A stretch of DNA of 64,000 nt from Hippophae tibetana (lineage: Eukaryota; Streptophyta; Magnoliopsida; Rosales; Elaeagnaceae), in contig CM072801.1 in assembly GCA_037013495.1 (NCBI GenBank), positions 32,166,001 through 32,230,000 on the forward strand, in the 5' to 3' direction. Shown here one piece after another: positions 35,941 to 49,100 of this stretch (position 1 is the stretch's first letter; each line of letters starts with the position of its first letter). Made by a program: the position numbers and the translations under genes. Under the pieces are notes generated by a model. The model saw only the letters and a list, made by a program, of their open reading frames with translations. It was not told where the DNA came from and did no database searches.

Positions 35941-38900
35941 CGACTATAACTTTTGACTCGGGTATCGTAACGAAAATTATAATATATCAAATCGAAGCTC
36001 TTATCGATTCACACAATTATTTCTGGCCTCACTATGGAACCTGAATTATATACCCAAATTCCATCATTTACATCACTAACCAAGGGTTTTAGCTTTTCTC
36101 GCAAATTTCCGTTTTACTTACTTTCAATTTTATTAAATAGAGCTCTAAAGGAGATATTTCTTCTGACCAAGGTTTCATTATTTATGTGTTCCATAAATCA
36201 ATATTCTTCGAAAAGGAAATAGGAGAATAGAAAAAGAAATGAGCAACTGTTGAAATTTTCAATAAAACAAAACATTTAATAAATCGAACTTTCAACTTTA
36301 TACGACCAAACTTTTGACTATGGTTTCGTAAGGACTATTATAATATATCAAATTTAAGCTCTTATCGATTCACACAATTATTGTTAGCCTCACTAAGGAA
36401 CCTGAATTATGTACCCAAATCCATCATTTACATCACTTACCTAGGATTTTAGGTTTTTCTCCCATTTTTCCGTTTTACATAGTTTTAATTTTATTCAATA
36501 GAACTGTAATGGAGATATATGTGCCGACCAGGGGTTCTTTATATATGTGTTCAATAAATCCCTATTTTTTTGAAAAAATAATAGGACAATAGTAAAAGAA
36601 AGGAGCAACTGTTGAAATTTAAAAAAAAACAAAACATTTGATAAATTCTATTTTTAACTTTATACGACTATAACTTTTGACTCGGGTATCGTAACGAAAA
36701 TTATAATATATCAAATCGAAGCTCTTATCGATTCACACAATTATTTATGGCCTCACTATGGAACCTGAATTATATACCCAAATTCCATCATTTACATCAC
36801 TAACCAAGGGTTTTAGTTTTTTCTCGCAAATTTCCATTTTACTTACTTTCGATTTTATTCAATAGAGCTCTAAAGGAGATATTTGTTCCGACCAAGGTTT
36901 CATTATTTATGTGTTCCATAAATCTATATTCTTCGAAAAGGAAATAGAAGAATAGAAAAAGAAAGGAGCAACTCTTGAAATTTTCAATAAAACAAAACAT
37001 TTAATAAATCGAACTTACAACTTTATACGACCAAAACTTTTGACTATGGTATCGTAAGGACTATTATAATATATCAAATTTAAGCTCTTATCGATTCACA
37101 CAATTATTGTTAGCCTCACTAAGGAACCTGAATTATGTACCCAAATCCATCATTTACATCACTTACCTAGGATTTTAGGTTTTTCTCCCAAATTTCCGTT
37201 TTACATAGTTTTGATTTTATTCAATAGAACTGTAATGGAGATATATGTGCCGACCAGGGGTTCTTTATATATGTGTTCAATAAATCCCTATTTTTTGAAA
37301 AAAAAATAGGAGAATAGTAAAAGAAAGGAGCAACTGTTGAAATTTTCAAAAAAAAACAAAAATTTTGATAAATTCTACTTTTAACTTTATACGACTATAA
37401 CTTTTGACTCGGGTATCGTAACGAAAATTATAATATATCAAATCAAAGCTCTTATCGATTCATACTATTATTTCTGGCCTCACTATGGAACCTGAATTAT
37501 ATACCCCAATTCCATCATTTACATCACTAACCAAGGGTTTTAGCTTTTCTCGCAAATTTCCGTTTTACTTACTTTCGATTTTATTAAATAGAGCTCTAAA
37601 GGAGATATTTCTTCTGACCAAGTTTTCATTATTTATGTGTTCCATAAATCAATATTCTTCGAAAAGGAAATAGGAGAATAGAAAAAGAAATGAGCAACTG
37701 TTGAAATATTCAATAAAACGAAACATTTAATAAATCGAACTTTCAACTTTATACGACCAAACTTTTGACTATGGTATCGTAAGGACTATTATAATATATC
37801 AAATTTAAGCTCTTATCGATTCACACAATTATTGTTAGCCTCACTAAGGAACCTGAATTATGTACCCAAATCCATCATTTACATCACTTACCTAGGATTT
37901 TAGGTTTTTCTCCCAAATTTCCGTTTTACATAGTTTTAATTTTATTCAATAGAACTGTAATGGAGATATATGTGCCGACCAGGGGTTCTTTATATATGTG
38001 TTCAATAAATCCCTATTTTTTTGAAAAAATAATAGGACAATAGTAAAAGAAAGGAGCAACTGTTGAAATTTAAAAAAAAACAAAACATTTGATAAATTCT
38101 ATTTTTAACTTTATACGACTATAACTTTTGACTCGGGTATCGTAACGAAAATTATAATATATCAAATCGAAGCTCTTATCGATTCACACAATTATTTCTG
38201 GCCTCACTATGGAACCTGAATTATATACCCAAATTCCATCATTTACATCACTAACCAAGGGTTTTAGTTTTTTCTCGCAAATTTCCATTTTACTTACTTT
38301 CGATTTTATTCAATAGAGCTCTAAAGGAGATATTTGTTCCGACCAAGGTTTCATTATTTATGTGTTCCATAAATCTATATTCTTCGAAAAGGAAATAGAA
38401 GAATAGAAAAAGAAAGGAGCAACTCTTGAAATTTTCAATAAAACAAAACATTTAATAAATCGAACTTACAACTTTATACGACCAAAACTTTTGACTATGG
38501 TATCGTAAGGACTATTATAATATATCAAATTTAAGCTCTTATCGATTCACACAATTATTGTTAGCCTCACTAAGGAACCTGAATTATGTACCCAAATCCA
38601 TCATTTACATCACTTACCTAGGATTTTAGGTTTTTCTCCCAAATTTCCGTTTTACATAGTTTTGATTTTATTCAATAGAACTGTAATGGAGATATATGTG
38701 CCGACCAGGGGTTCTTTATATATGTGTTCAATAAATCCCTATTTTTTGAAAAAAAAAATAGGAGAATAGTAAAAGAAAGGAGCAACTGTTGCAATTTTCA
38801 AAAAAAAACAAAAATTTTGATAAATTCTATTTTTAACTTTATACGACTATAACTTTTGACTCGGGTATCGTAACGAAAATTATAATATATCAAATCGAAG

Positions 38901-41018
38901 CTCTTATCGATTCACACAATTATTTCTGGCCTCACTATGGAACCTGAATTATATACCCAAATTCCATCATTTACATCACTAACCAAGGGTTTTAGCTTTT
39001 TCTCGCAAATTTCCATTTTACTTACTTTCGATTTTATTCAATAGAGCTCTAAAGGAGATATTTGTTCTGACCAAGGTTTCATTATTTATGTGTTCCATAA
39101 ATCTATATTCTTCGAAAAAGAAATAGGAGAATAGAAAAAGAAAGGAGCAACTGTTGAAATTTTCAATAAAACAAAACATTTAATAAATCGAACTTCCAAC
39201 TTTATACGACCAAAACTATTGACTATGGTATCATAAGGACTATTATAATATATCAAATTTAAGCTCTTATCGAGTCACACAATTAGTGTTAGCCTCACTA
39301 AGGAACTTGAATTATGTACCCAAATCCATCATTTACATCACCTACCTAGGGTTTTAGGTTTTTCTCCCAAATTTCCGTTTTACTTAGTTTTGATTTTATT
39401 CAATAGAAGTGTGAAGGAGATATTTGTGCCGACCAGGGGTTCTTTATATATGTGTTCAATAAATCTCTATATTTCAAAAAAAATAGGAGAATAGTAAAAG
39501 AAAGGAGCAACTGTTGAAATTTTCCAAAAAAACCAAACATTTGATAAATTCTACTTTTAACTTTATACGACTATAACTTTTGACTCGGGTATCGTAACGA
39601 AAATTATAATAATTCAAATCGAAGCTCGTATCGATTCACACAATTATTTATGGCCTCACTATGGAACCTGAATTATATACCCAAATTCCATCATTTACAT
39701 CACTAACCAAGGGTTTTAGCTTTTCTCGCAAATTTCCGTTTTACTTACTTTCGATTTTATTAAATAGAGCTCTAAAGGAGATATTTCTTCTGACCAAGGT
39801 TTCATTATTTATGTGTTCCATAAATCAATATTCTTCGAAAAGGAAATAGGAGAATAGAAAAAGAAATGAGCAACTGTTGAAATTTTCAATAAAACGAAAC
39901 ATTTAATAAATCGAACTTTCAACTTTATACGACCAAACTTTTGACTATGGTTTCGTAAGGACTATTATAATATATCAAATTTAAGCTCTTATCGATTCAC
40001 ACAATTATTGTTAGCCTCACTAAGGAACCTGAATTATGTACCCAAATCCATCATTTACATCACTTACCTAGGATTTTAGGTTTTTCTCCCAAATTTCCGT
40101 TTTACATAGTTTTAATTTTATTCAATAGAACTGTAATGGAGATATATGTGCCGACCAGGGGTTCTTTATATATGTGTTCAATAAATCCCTATTTTTTTGA
40201 AAAAATAATAGGACAATAGTAAAAGAAAGGAGCAACTGTTGAAATTTAAAAAAAAAACAAAACATTTGATAAATTCTATTTTTAACTTTATACGACTATA
40301 ACTTTTGACTCGGGTATCGTAACGAAAATTATAATATATCAAATCGAATCTCTTATCGATTCACACAATTATTTCTGGCCTCACTATGGAACCTGAATTA
40401 TTTACCCAAATTCCATCATTTACATCACTAACCACGGGTTTTAGCTTTTTCTCGAAAATTTCCGCTTTACTTACTTTCGATTTTATTCAATAGAGCTCTA
40501 AAGGAGATATTTGTTCCGACCAAGGTTTCATTATTTATGTGTTCCATAAATCTATATTCTTCGAAAAGGAAATAGGAGAATAGAAAAAGAAAGGAGCAAC
40601 TGTTGAAATTTTCAATAAAACAAAACATTTAAGAAATCGAACTTTCAACTTTATACGACCAAACTTTTGACTATGGTATCGTAAGGACTATTATAATATA
40701 TCAAATTTAAGCTCTTATCGATTCACACAATTATTGTTAGCCTCACTAAGGAACCTGAATTATGTACCCAAATCCATCATTTACATCACTTACCTAGGAT
40801 TTTAGGTTTTTCTCCCAAATTTCCGTTTTACATAGTTTTAATTTTATTCAATAGAACTGTAATGGAGATATATGTGCCGACCAGGGGTTCTTTATATATG
40901 TGTTCAATAAATCCCTATTTTTTGAAAAAAAAAATAGGAGAATAGTAAAAGAAAGGAGCAACTGTTGAAATTTTCAAAAAAAACAAAAATTTTGATAAAT
41001 TCTACTTTTAACTTTATA
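35941..41018. repeat. Satellite B: second 1,451-bp higher-order block and flanking dimers
   Basis: Dimers at 35941 and 37392, and at 36665 and 38116, repeat at 1,451 bp. The second pair shares GGGTTTTAGTTTTTTCTCGC and GAAATAGAAGAATAG. The dimer at 39568 is a hybrid: it begins as the AATAATTCAAATCG type and switches to the four-T AGCTTTTCTCGC type by about 39,720. The dimer at 38844 resembles the first types of the array (CTATTGACTATGGTATCATA in its B2). This stretch mixes variants from the left and right parts of the array. Confidence 0.82.
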
Positions 41019-44000
41019 CGACTATAACTTTTGACTCGGGTATCGTAACGAAAATTATAATATATCAAATCGAAGCTCTTATCGATTCACACTATTATTT
41101 CTGGCTTCACTGTGGAACCTGAATTATATACCCAAATTCCATCATTTACATCACTAACCAAGGGTTTTAGCTTTTCTCGCAAATTTCCGTTTTACTTACT
41201 TTCGATTTTATTAAATAGAGCTCTAAAGGAGATATTTCTTCCGACCAAGGTTTCATTATTTATGTGTTCCATAAATCAATATTCTTCGAAAAGGAAATAG
41301 GAGAATAGAAAAAGAAATGAGCAACTGTTGAAATTTTCAATAAAACAAAACATTTAATAAATCGAACTTTCAACTTTATACGACCAAAACTTTTGACTAT
41401 GGTATCGTAAGGACTATTATTATATATCAAATTTAAATTCTTATCGATTCAAACAATTAGTGTTCGCCTCGCTAAGGAACGTGAATTATGTACCCAAATC
41501 CATCATTTACATCACTTACCTAGGGTTTTAGGTTTTTCTCCCAAATTTCCGTTTTACTTAGTTTTTATTTTATTCAATAGAACTGTAAAGGAGATATTTG
41601 TGCCGACCAGGGGTTGTTTATATATGTGTTCAATAAATCTCTATTTTTCGAAAAAAAAATAGGAGAATAGTAAAAGAAAGGAGCAACTGTTTAAATTTTC
41701 AGAAAAAAACAAAACATTTGATAAATTCTACTTTTAACTTTATACGACTATAACTTTTGACTCGGGTATCGTAACGAAAATTATAAAATATCAAATCAAA
41801 GCTCTTATCGATTCACACAATTATTTCTGGCCTCACTATGGAACCTGAATTATATACCCAAATTCCATCATTTACATCACTAACCAAGGGTTTTAGCTTT
41901 TTCTCGCAAATTTCCATTTTACTTACTTTCGATTTTATTCAATAGAGCCCTAAAGGAGATATTTGTTCCCACCAAGGTTTCATTATTTATGTGTTCCATA
42001 AATCTATATTTTTCGAAAAGGAAATAGGAGAATAGAAAAAGAAAGGAGCAACTGTTGAAATTTTCAATAAAACAAAACATTTAATAAAACGAACTTTCAA
42101 CTTTATACGACCAAACTTTTGACTATGGTATGGTAAGGACTATTATAATATATCAAATTTAAGCTCTTATCGATTCACACAATTATTGTTAGCCTCACTA
42201 AAGAACCTGAATTATGTACCCAAATCCATCATTTACATCACTTACCTAGGATTTTAGGTTTTTCTCCTAAATTTCCGTTTTACATAGTTTTAATTTTATT
42301 CAATAGAACTGTAATGGAGATATATGTGCCGACCAGGGGTTCTTTATATATGTGTTCAATAAATCCCTATTTTTTGAAAAAAAATAGGAGAATAGTAAAA
42401 GAAAGGAGCAACTGTTGAAATTTTCAAAAAAAAACAAAAATTTTGATAAATTCTACTTTTAACTTTATACGACTATAACTTTTGACTCGGGTATCGTAAC
42501 GAAAATTATAATATATCAAATCAAAGCTCTTATCGATTCACACTATTATTTCTGGCCTCACTATGGAACCTGAATTATATACCCAAATTCCATCATTTAC
42601 ATCACTAACCAAGGGTTTTAGCTTTTTCTCGCAAATTTCCGTTTTACTTACTTTCGATTTTATTCAAAAGAGCTCTAAAGAAGATATTTGTTCCGACCAA
42701 GGTTTCATTATTTATGTGTTCCATAAATCTATATTCTTCGAAAAGGAAATAGGAGAATAGAAAAAGAAAGGAGCAACTGTTGAAATTTTCAATAAAACAA
42801 AACATTTAAGAAATCGAACTTTCAACTTTATACGACCAAACTTTTGACTATGGTATCGTAAGGACTATTATAATATATCAAATTTAAGCTCTTATCGATT
42901 CACACAATTATTGTTAGCCTCACTAAGGAACCTGAATTATGTACCCAAATCCATCATTTACATCACTTACCTAGGATTTTAGGTTTTTCTCCCAAATTTC
43001 CGTTTTACATAGTTTTAATTTTATTCAATAGAACTGTAATGGAGATATATGTGCCGACCAGGGGTTCTTTATATATGTGTTCAATAAATCCCTATTTTTT
43101 GAAAAAAAAAAATAGGAGAATAGTAAAAGAAAGGAGCAACTGTTGAAATTTTCAAAAAAAAACAAAAATTTTGATAAATTCTACTTTTAACTTTATACGA
43201 CTATAACTTTTGACTCGGGTATCGTAACGAAAATTATAATATATCAAATCGAAGCTCTTATCGATTCACACTATTATTTCTGGCTTCACTATGGAATCTG
43301 AATTATATACCCAAATTCCATCATTTACATCACTAACCAAGGGTTTTAGCTTTTCTCGCAAATTTCCGTTTTACTTACTTTCGATTTTATTAAATAGAGC
43401 TCTAAAGGAGATATTTCTTCCGACCAAGGTTTCATTATTTATGTGTTCCATAAATCAATATTCTTCGAAAAGGAAATAGGAGAATAGAAAAAGAAATGAG
43501 CAACTGTTGAAATTTTCAATAAAACAAAACATTTAATAAATCGAACTTTCAACTTTATACGACCAAAACTTTTGACTATGGTATCGTAAGGACTATTATT
43601 ATATATCAAATTTAAATTCTTATCGATTCAAACAATTAGTGTTCGCCTCGCTAAGGAACGTGAATTATGTACCCAAATCCATCATTTACATCACTTACCT
43701 AGGGTTTTAGGTTTTTCTCCCAAATTTCCGTTTTACTTACTTTTGATTTTATTCAATAGAACTGTAAAGGAGATATTTGTGCCGACCAGGGGTTGTTTAT
43801 ATATGTGTTCAATAAATCTCTATTTTTCGAAAAAAAAATAGGAGAATAGTAAAAGAAAGGAGCAACTGTTGAAATTTTCAAAAAAAAACAAAAATTTTGA
43901 TAAATTCTACTTTTAACTTTATACGACTATAACTTTTGACTCGGGTATCGTAACGAAAATTATAATATATCAAATCAAAGCTCTTATCGATTCACACTAT

Positions 44001-45377
44001 TATTTCTGGCCTCACTATGGAACCTGAATTATATACCCAAATTCCATCATTTACATCACTAACCAAGGGTTTTAGCTTTTTCTCGCAAATTTCCATTTTA
44101 CTTACTTTCGATTTTATTCAATAGAGCCCTAAAGGAGATATTTGTTCCCACCAAGGTTTCATTATTTATGTGTTCCATAAATCTATATTTTTCGAAAAGG
44201 AAATAGGAGAATAGAAAAAGAAAGGAGCAACTGTTGAAATTTTCAATAAAACAAAACATTTAATAAAACGAACTTTCAACTTTATACGACCAAACTTTTG
44301 ACTATGGTATGGTAAGGACTATTATAATATATCAAATTTAAGCTCTTATCGATTCACACAATTATTGTTAGCCTCACTAAAGAACCTGAATTATGTACCC
44401 AAATCCATCATTTACATCACTTACCTAGGATTTTAGGTTTTTCTCCTAAATTTCCGTTTTACATAGTTTTAATTTTATTCAATAGAACTGTAATGGAGAT
44501 ATATGTGCCGACCAGGGGTTCTTTATATATGTGTTCAATAAATCCCTATTTTTTGAAAAAAAAATAGGAGAATAGTAAAAGAAAGGAGCAACTGTTGAAA
44601 TTTTCAAAAAAAAACAAAAATTTTGATAAATTCTACTTTTAACTTTATACGACTATAACTTTTGACTCGGGTATCGTAACGAAAATTATAATATATCAAA
44701 TCAAAGCTCTTATCGATTCACACTATTATTTCTGGCCTCACTATGGAACCTGAATTATATACCCAAATTCCATCATTTACATCACTAACCAAGGGTTTTA
44801 GCTTTTTCTCGCAAATTTCCGTTTTACTTACTTTCGATTTTATTCAAAAGAGCTCTAAAGAAGATATTTGTTCCGACCAAGGTTTCATTATTTATGTGTT
44901 CCATAAATCTATATTCTTCAAAAAGGAAATAGGAGAATAGAAAAAGAAAGGAGCAACTGTTCAAATTTTCAATAAAACAAAACATTTAAGAAATCGAACT
45001 TTCAACTTTATACGACCAAAACTTTTGACTATGGTATCGTAAGGACTATTATAATACATCAAATTTAAGCTCTTATCGATTCACACAATTATTGTTAGCC
45101 TCACTAAGGAACCTGAATTATGTACCCAAATCCATCATTTACATCACTTACCTAGGATTTTAGGTTTTTCTCCCAAATTTCCGTTTTACATAGTTTTAAT
45201 TTTATTCAATAGAACTATAATGGAGATATATGTGCCGACCAGGGGTTCTTTATATATGTGTTAAATAAATCCCTATTTTTTGAAAAAAAAAATAGGAGAA
45301 TAGTAAAAGAAAGGAGCAACTGTTGAAATTTTCAAAAAAAAACAAAACATTTGATAAATTCTACTTTTAACTTTATA
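41019..45377. repeat. Satellite B three-dimer higher-order repeat, ~2,180 bp, two copies
   Basis: Dimers at 41019, 41745 and 42470 recur at 43198, 43924 and 44650 (shifts 2,179, 2,179, 2,180). Shared markers are CTGGCTTCACT with TTTCTTCCGACC in the first pair, GAGCCCTAAAGGAG with TTGTTCCCACC in the second, and ATTCAAAAGAGCTC with AAAGAAGATATTTG in the third. The B2 variant TTTAAATTCTTATCGATTC is also shared at about 41,430 and 43,610. Small differences (GGAACCTG/GGAATCTG in the first pair) show the copies are recent but not brand new. Confidence 0.88.
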
Positions 45378-46106
45378 CGACTATAACTTTTGACTCGGGT
45401 ATCGTAACGAAAATTATAATATATTAAATCGAAGCTCTTATCGATTCACACAATTATTTCTGGCCTCACTATGGAACCTGAATTATATACCCAAATTCCA
45501 TCATTTACATCACTAACCAAGGGTTTTAGCTTTTTCTCGCAAATTTCCGTTTTACTTACTTTCGATTTTATTCAAAAGAGCTCTAAAGAAGATATTTGTT
45601 CCGACCAAGGTTTCATTATTTATGTGTTCCATAAATCTATATTCTTCAAAAAGGAAATAGGAGAATAGAAAAAGAAAGGAGCAACTGTTGAAATTTTCAA
45701 TAAAACAAAACATTTAATAAATCGAACTTTCAACTTTATACGACCAAACTTTTGACTATGGTATCGTAAGGACTATTATAATATATCAAATTTAAGCTCT
45801 TATCGATTCACACAATTATTGTTAGCCCCACTAAGGAACCTGAATTATGTACCCAAATCCATCATTTACATCACTTACCTAGGATTTTAGGTTTTTCTCC
45901 CAAATTTCCGTTTTACATAGTTTTAATTTTATTCAATAGAACTGTAATGGAGATATATGTGCCGACCAGGGGTTCTTTATATATGTGTTCAATAAATCCC
46001 TATTTTTTGAAAAAAAAAATAGGAGAATAGTAAAAGAAAGGAGCAACTGTTGAAATTTTCAAAAAAAAAAACAAAAATTTTGATAAATTCTACTTTTAAC
46101 TTTATA
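45378..46106. repeat. Single satellite B dimer between higher-order blocks
   Basis: This dimer shares ATTCAAAAGAGCTC and TTCTTCAAAAAGG with the 44650 dimer and TTAGCCCCACTAAGG is private to it. It does not belong clearly to the three-dimer pattern on either side and may be a one-dimer slip of the 44650 type. Confidence 0.7.
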
Positions 46107-49100
46107 CGACTATAACTTTTGACTCGGGTATCGTAACGAAAATTATAATATATCAAATCAAAGCTCTTATCGATTCACACTATTATTTCTGGCCTCACTA
46201 TGGAACCTGAATTATATACCCAAATTCCATCATTTACATCACTAACCAAGGGTTTTAGCTTTTTCTCGCAAATTTCCGTTTTACTTACTTTCGATTTTAT
46301 TCAAAAGAGCTCTAAAGAAGATATTTGTTCCGACCAAGGTTTCATTATTTATGTGTTCCATAAATCTATATTCTTTAAAAAGGAAATAGGAGAATAGAAA
46401 AAGAAAGGAGCAACTGTTGAAATTTTCAATAAAACAAAACATTTAATAAATCGAATTTTCAAATTTATACGACCAAAACTTTTGACTATGGTATCGTAAG
46501 GACTATTATTATATATCAAATTTAAGCTCTTATCGATTCACACAATTAGTGTTCGCCTCGCTAAGGAACGTGAATTATGTACCCAAATCCATCATTTACA
46601 TCACTTACCTAGGGTTTTAGGTTTTTCTCCCAAATTTCCGTTTTACTTACTTTTGATTTTATTCAATAGAACTGTAAAGGAGATATTTGTGCCGACCAGG
46701 GGTTTTTTATATATGTGTTCAATAAATCTCTATTTTTCGAAAAAAAAAATAGGAGAATAGTAAAAGAAAGGAGCAACTGTTTAAATTTTCAGAAAAAAAC
46801 AAAACATTTGATAAATTCTACTTTTAACTTTATACGACTATGACTTTTGACTCGGGTATCGTAACGAAAATTATAATATATCAAATCAAAGCTCTTATCG
46901 ATTCACACAATTATTTCTGGCCTCACTATGGAACCTGAATTATATACCCAAATTCCATCATTTACATCACTAACCAAGGGTTTTAGCTTTTTCTCGCAAA
47001 TTTCCGTTTTACTTACTTTCGATTTTATTCAATAGAGCCCTAAAGGAGATATTTGTTCCGACCAAGGTTTCATTATTTATGTGTTCCATAAATCTATATT
47101 CTTCGAAAAGGAAATAGGAGAATAGAAAAAGAAAGGAGCAACTGTTGAAATTTTCAATAAAACAAAACATTTAATAAAACGAACTTTCAACTTTATACGA
47201 CCAAACTTTTGACTATGGTATCGTAAGGACTATTATAATATATCAAATTTAAGCTCTTATCGATTCACACAATTATTGTTAGCCTCACTAAGGAACCTGA
47301 ATTATGTACCCAAATCCATCATTTACATCACTTACCTAGGATTTTAGGTTTTTCTCCCAAATTTCCGTTTTACATAGTTTTAATTTTATTCAATAGAACT
47401 GTAATGGAGATATATGTGCCGACCAGGGGTTCTTTATATATGTGTTCAATAAATCTCTATTTTTCGAAAAAAAAATAGGAGAATAGTAAAAGAAAGGAGC
47501 AACTGTTTAAATTTTCAAAAAAAAAACAAAATATTTGATAAATTCTACTTTTAACTTTATACGACTATAACTTTTGACTCGGATATCGTAACGAAAATTA
47601 TAATATATCAAATCGAAGCTCTTATCGATTCACACAATTATTTCTGGCCTCACTGTGGAACCTGAATTATATACCCAAATTCCATCATTTACATCACTAA
47701 CCAAGGGTTTTAGCTTTTTCTCGCAAATTTCCGTTTTACTTACTTTCGATTTTATTCAATAGAGCTCTAAAGGAGATATTTGTTCCGACCAAGGTTTCAT
47801 TATTTATGTGTTCTATAAATCTATATTCTACGAAAAGGAAATAGGAGAATAGAAAAAGAAAGGAGCAACTGTTGAAATTTTCCATAAAACAAAACATTTA
47901 ATAAATCGAACTTTCAACTTTATACGACCAAAACTTTTGACTATGGTATCGTAAGGAATATTATAATATATCAAATTTAAGCTCTTATCGATTCACACAA
48001 TTATTGTTAGCCTCACTAAGGAACCTGAATTATGTACCCAATTCCATCATTCACATCACTTACCTAGGATTATAGGTTTTTCTCCCAAATTTCCGTTTTA
48101 CATAGTTTTAATTTTATTCAATAGAACTGTAATGGATATATATGTGCCGACCAGGGGTTCTTTATATATGTGTTCAATAAATCCCTATTTTTTGAAAAAA
48201 AAAAATAGGAGAATAGTAAAAGAAAGGAGCAACTGTTGAAATTTTCAAAAAAAAACAAAAATTTTGATAAATTCTACTTTTAACTTTATACGACTATAAC
48301 TTTTGACTCGGGTATCGTAACGAAAATTATAATATATCAAATCAAAGCTCTTATCGATTCACACTATTATTTCTGGCCTCACTATGGAACCTGAATTATA
48401 TACCCAAATTCCATCATTTACATCACTAACCAAGGGTTTTAGCTTTTTCTCGCAAATTTCCGTTTTACTTACTTTCGATTTTATTCAAAAGAGCTCTAAA
48501 GAAGATATTTGTTCCGACCAAGGTTTCATTATTTATGTGTTCCATAAATCTATATTCTTTAAAAAGGAAATAGGAGAATAGAAAAAGAAAGGAGCAACTG
48601 TTGAAATTTTCAATAAAACAAAACATTTAATAAATCGAATTTTCAAATTTATACGACCAAAACTTTTGACTATGGTATCGTAAGGACTATTATTATATAT
48701 CAAATTTAAGCTCTTATCGATTCACACAATTAGTGTTCGCCTCGCTAAGGAACGTGAATTATGTACCCAAATCCATCATTTACATCACTTACCTATGGTT
48801 TTAGGTTTTTCTCCCAAATTTCCGTTTTACTTACTTTTGATTTTATTCAATAGAACTGTAAAGGAGATATTTGTGCCGACCAGGGGTTTTTTATATATGT
48901 GTTCAATAAATCTCTATTTTTCGAAAAAAAAAATAGGAGAATAGTAAAAGAAAGGAGCAACTGTTTAAATTTTCAGAAAAAAACAAAACATTTGATAAAT
49001 TCTACTTTTAACTTTATACGACTATGACTTTTGACTCGGGTATCGTAACGAAAATTATAATATATCAAATCAAAGCTCTTATCGATTCACACAATTATTT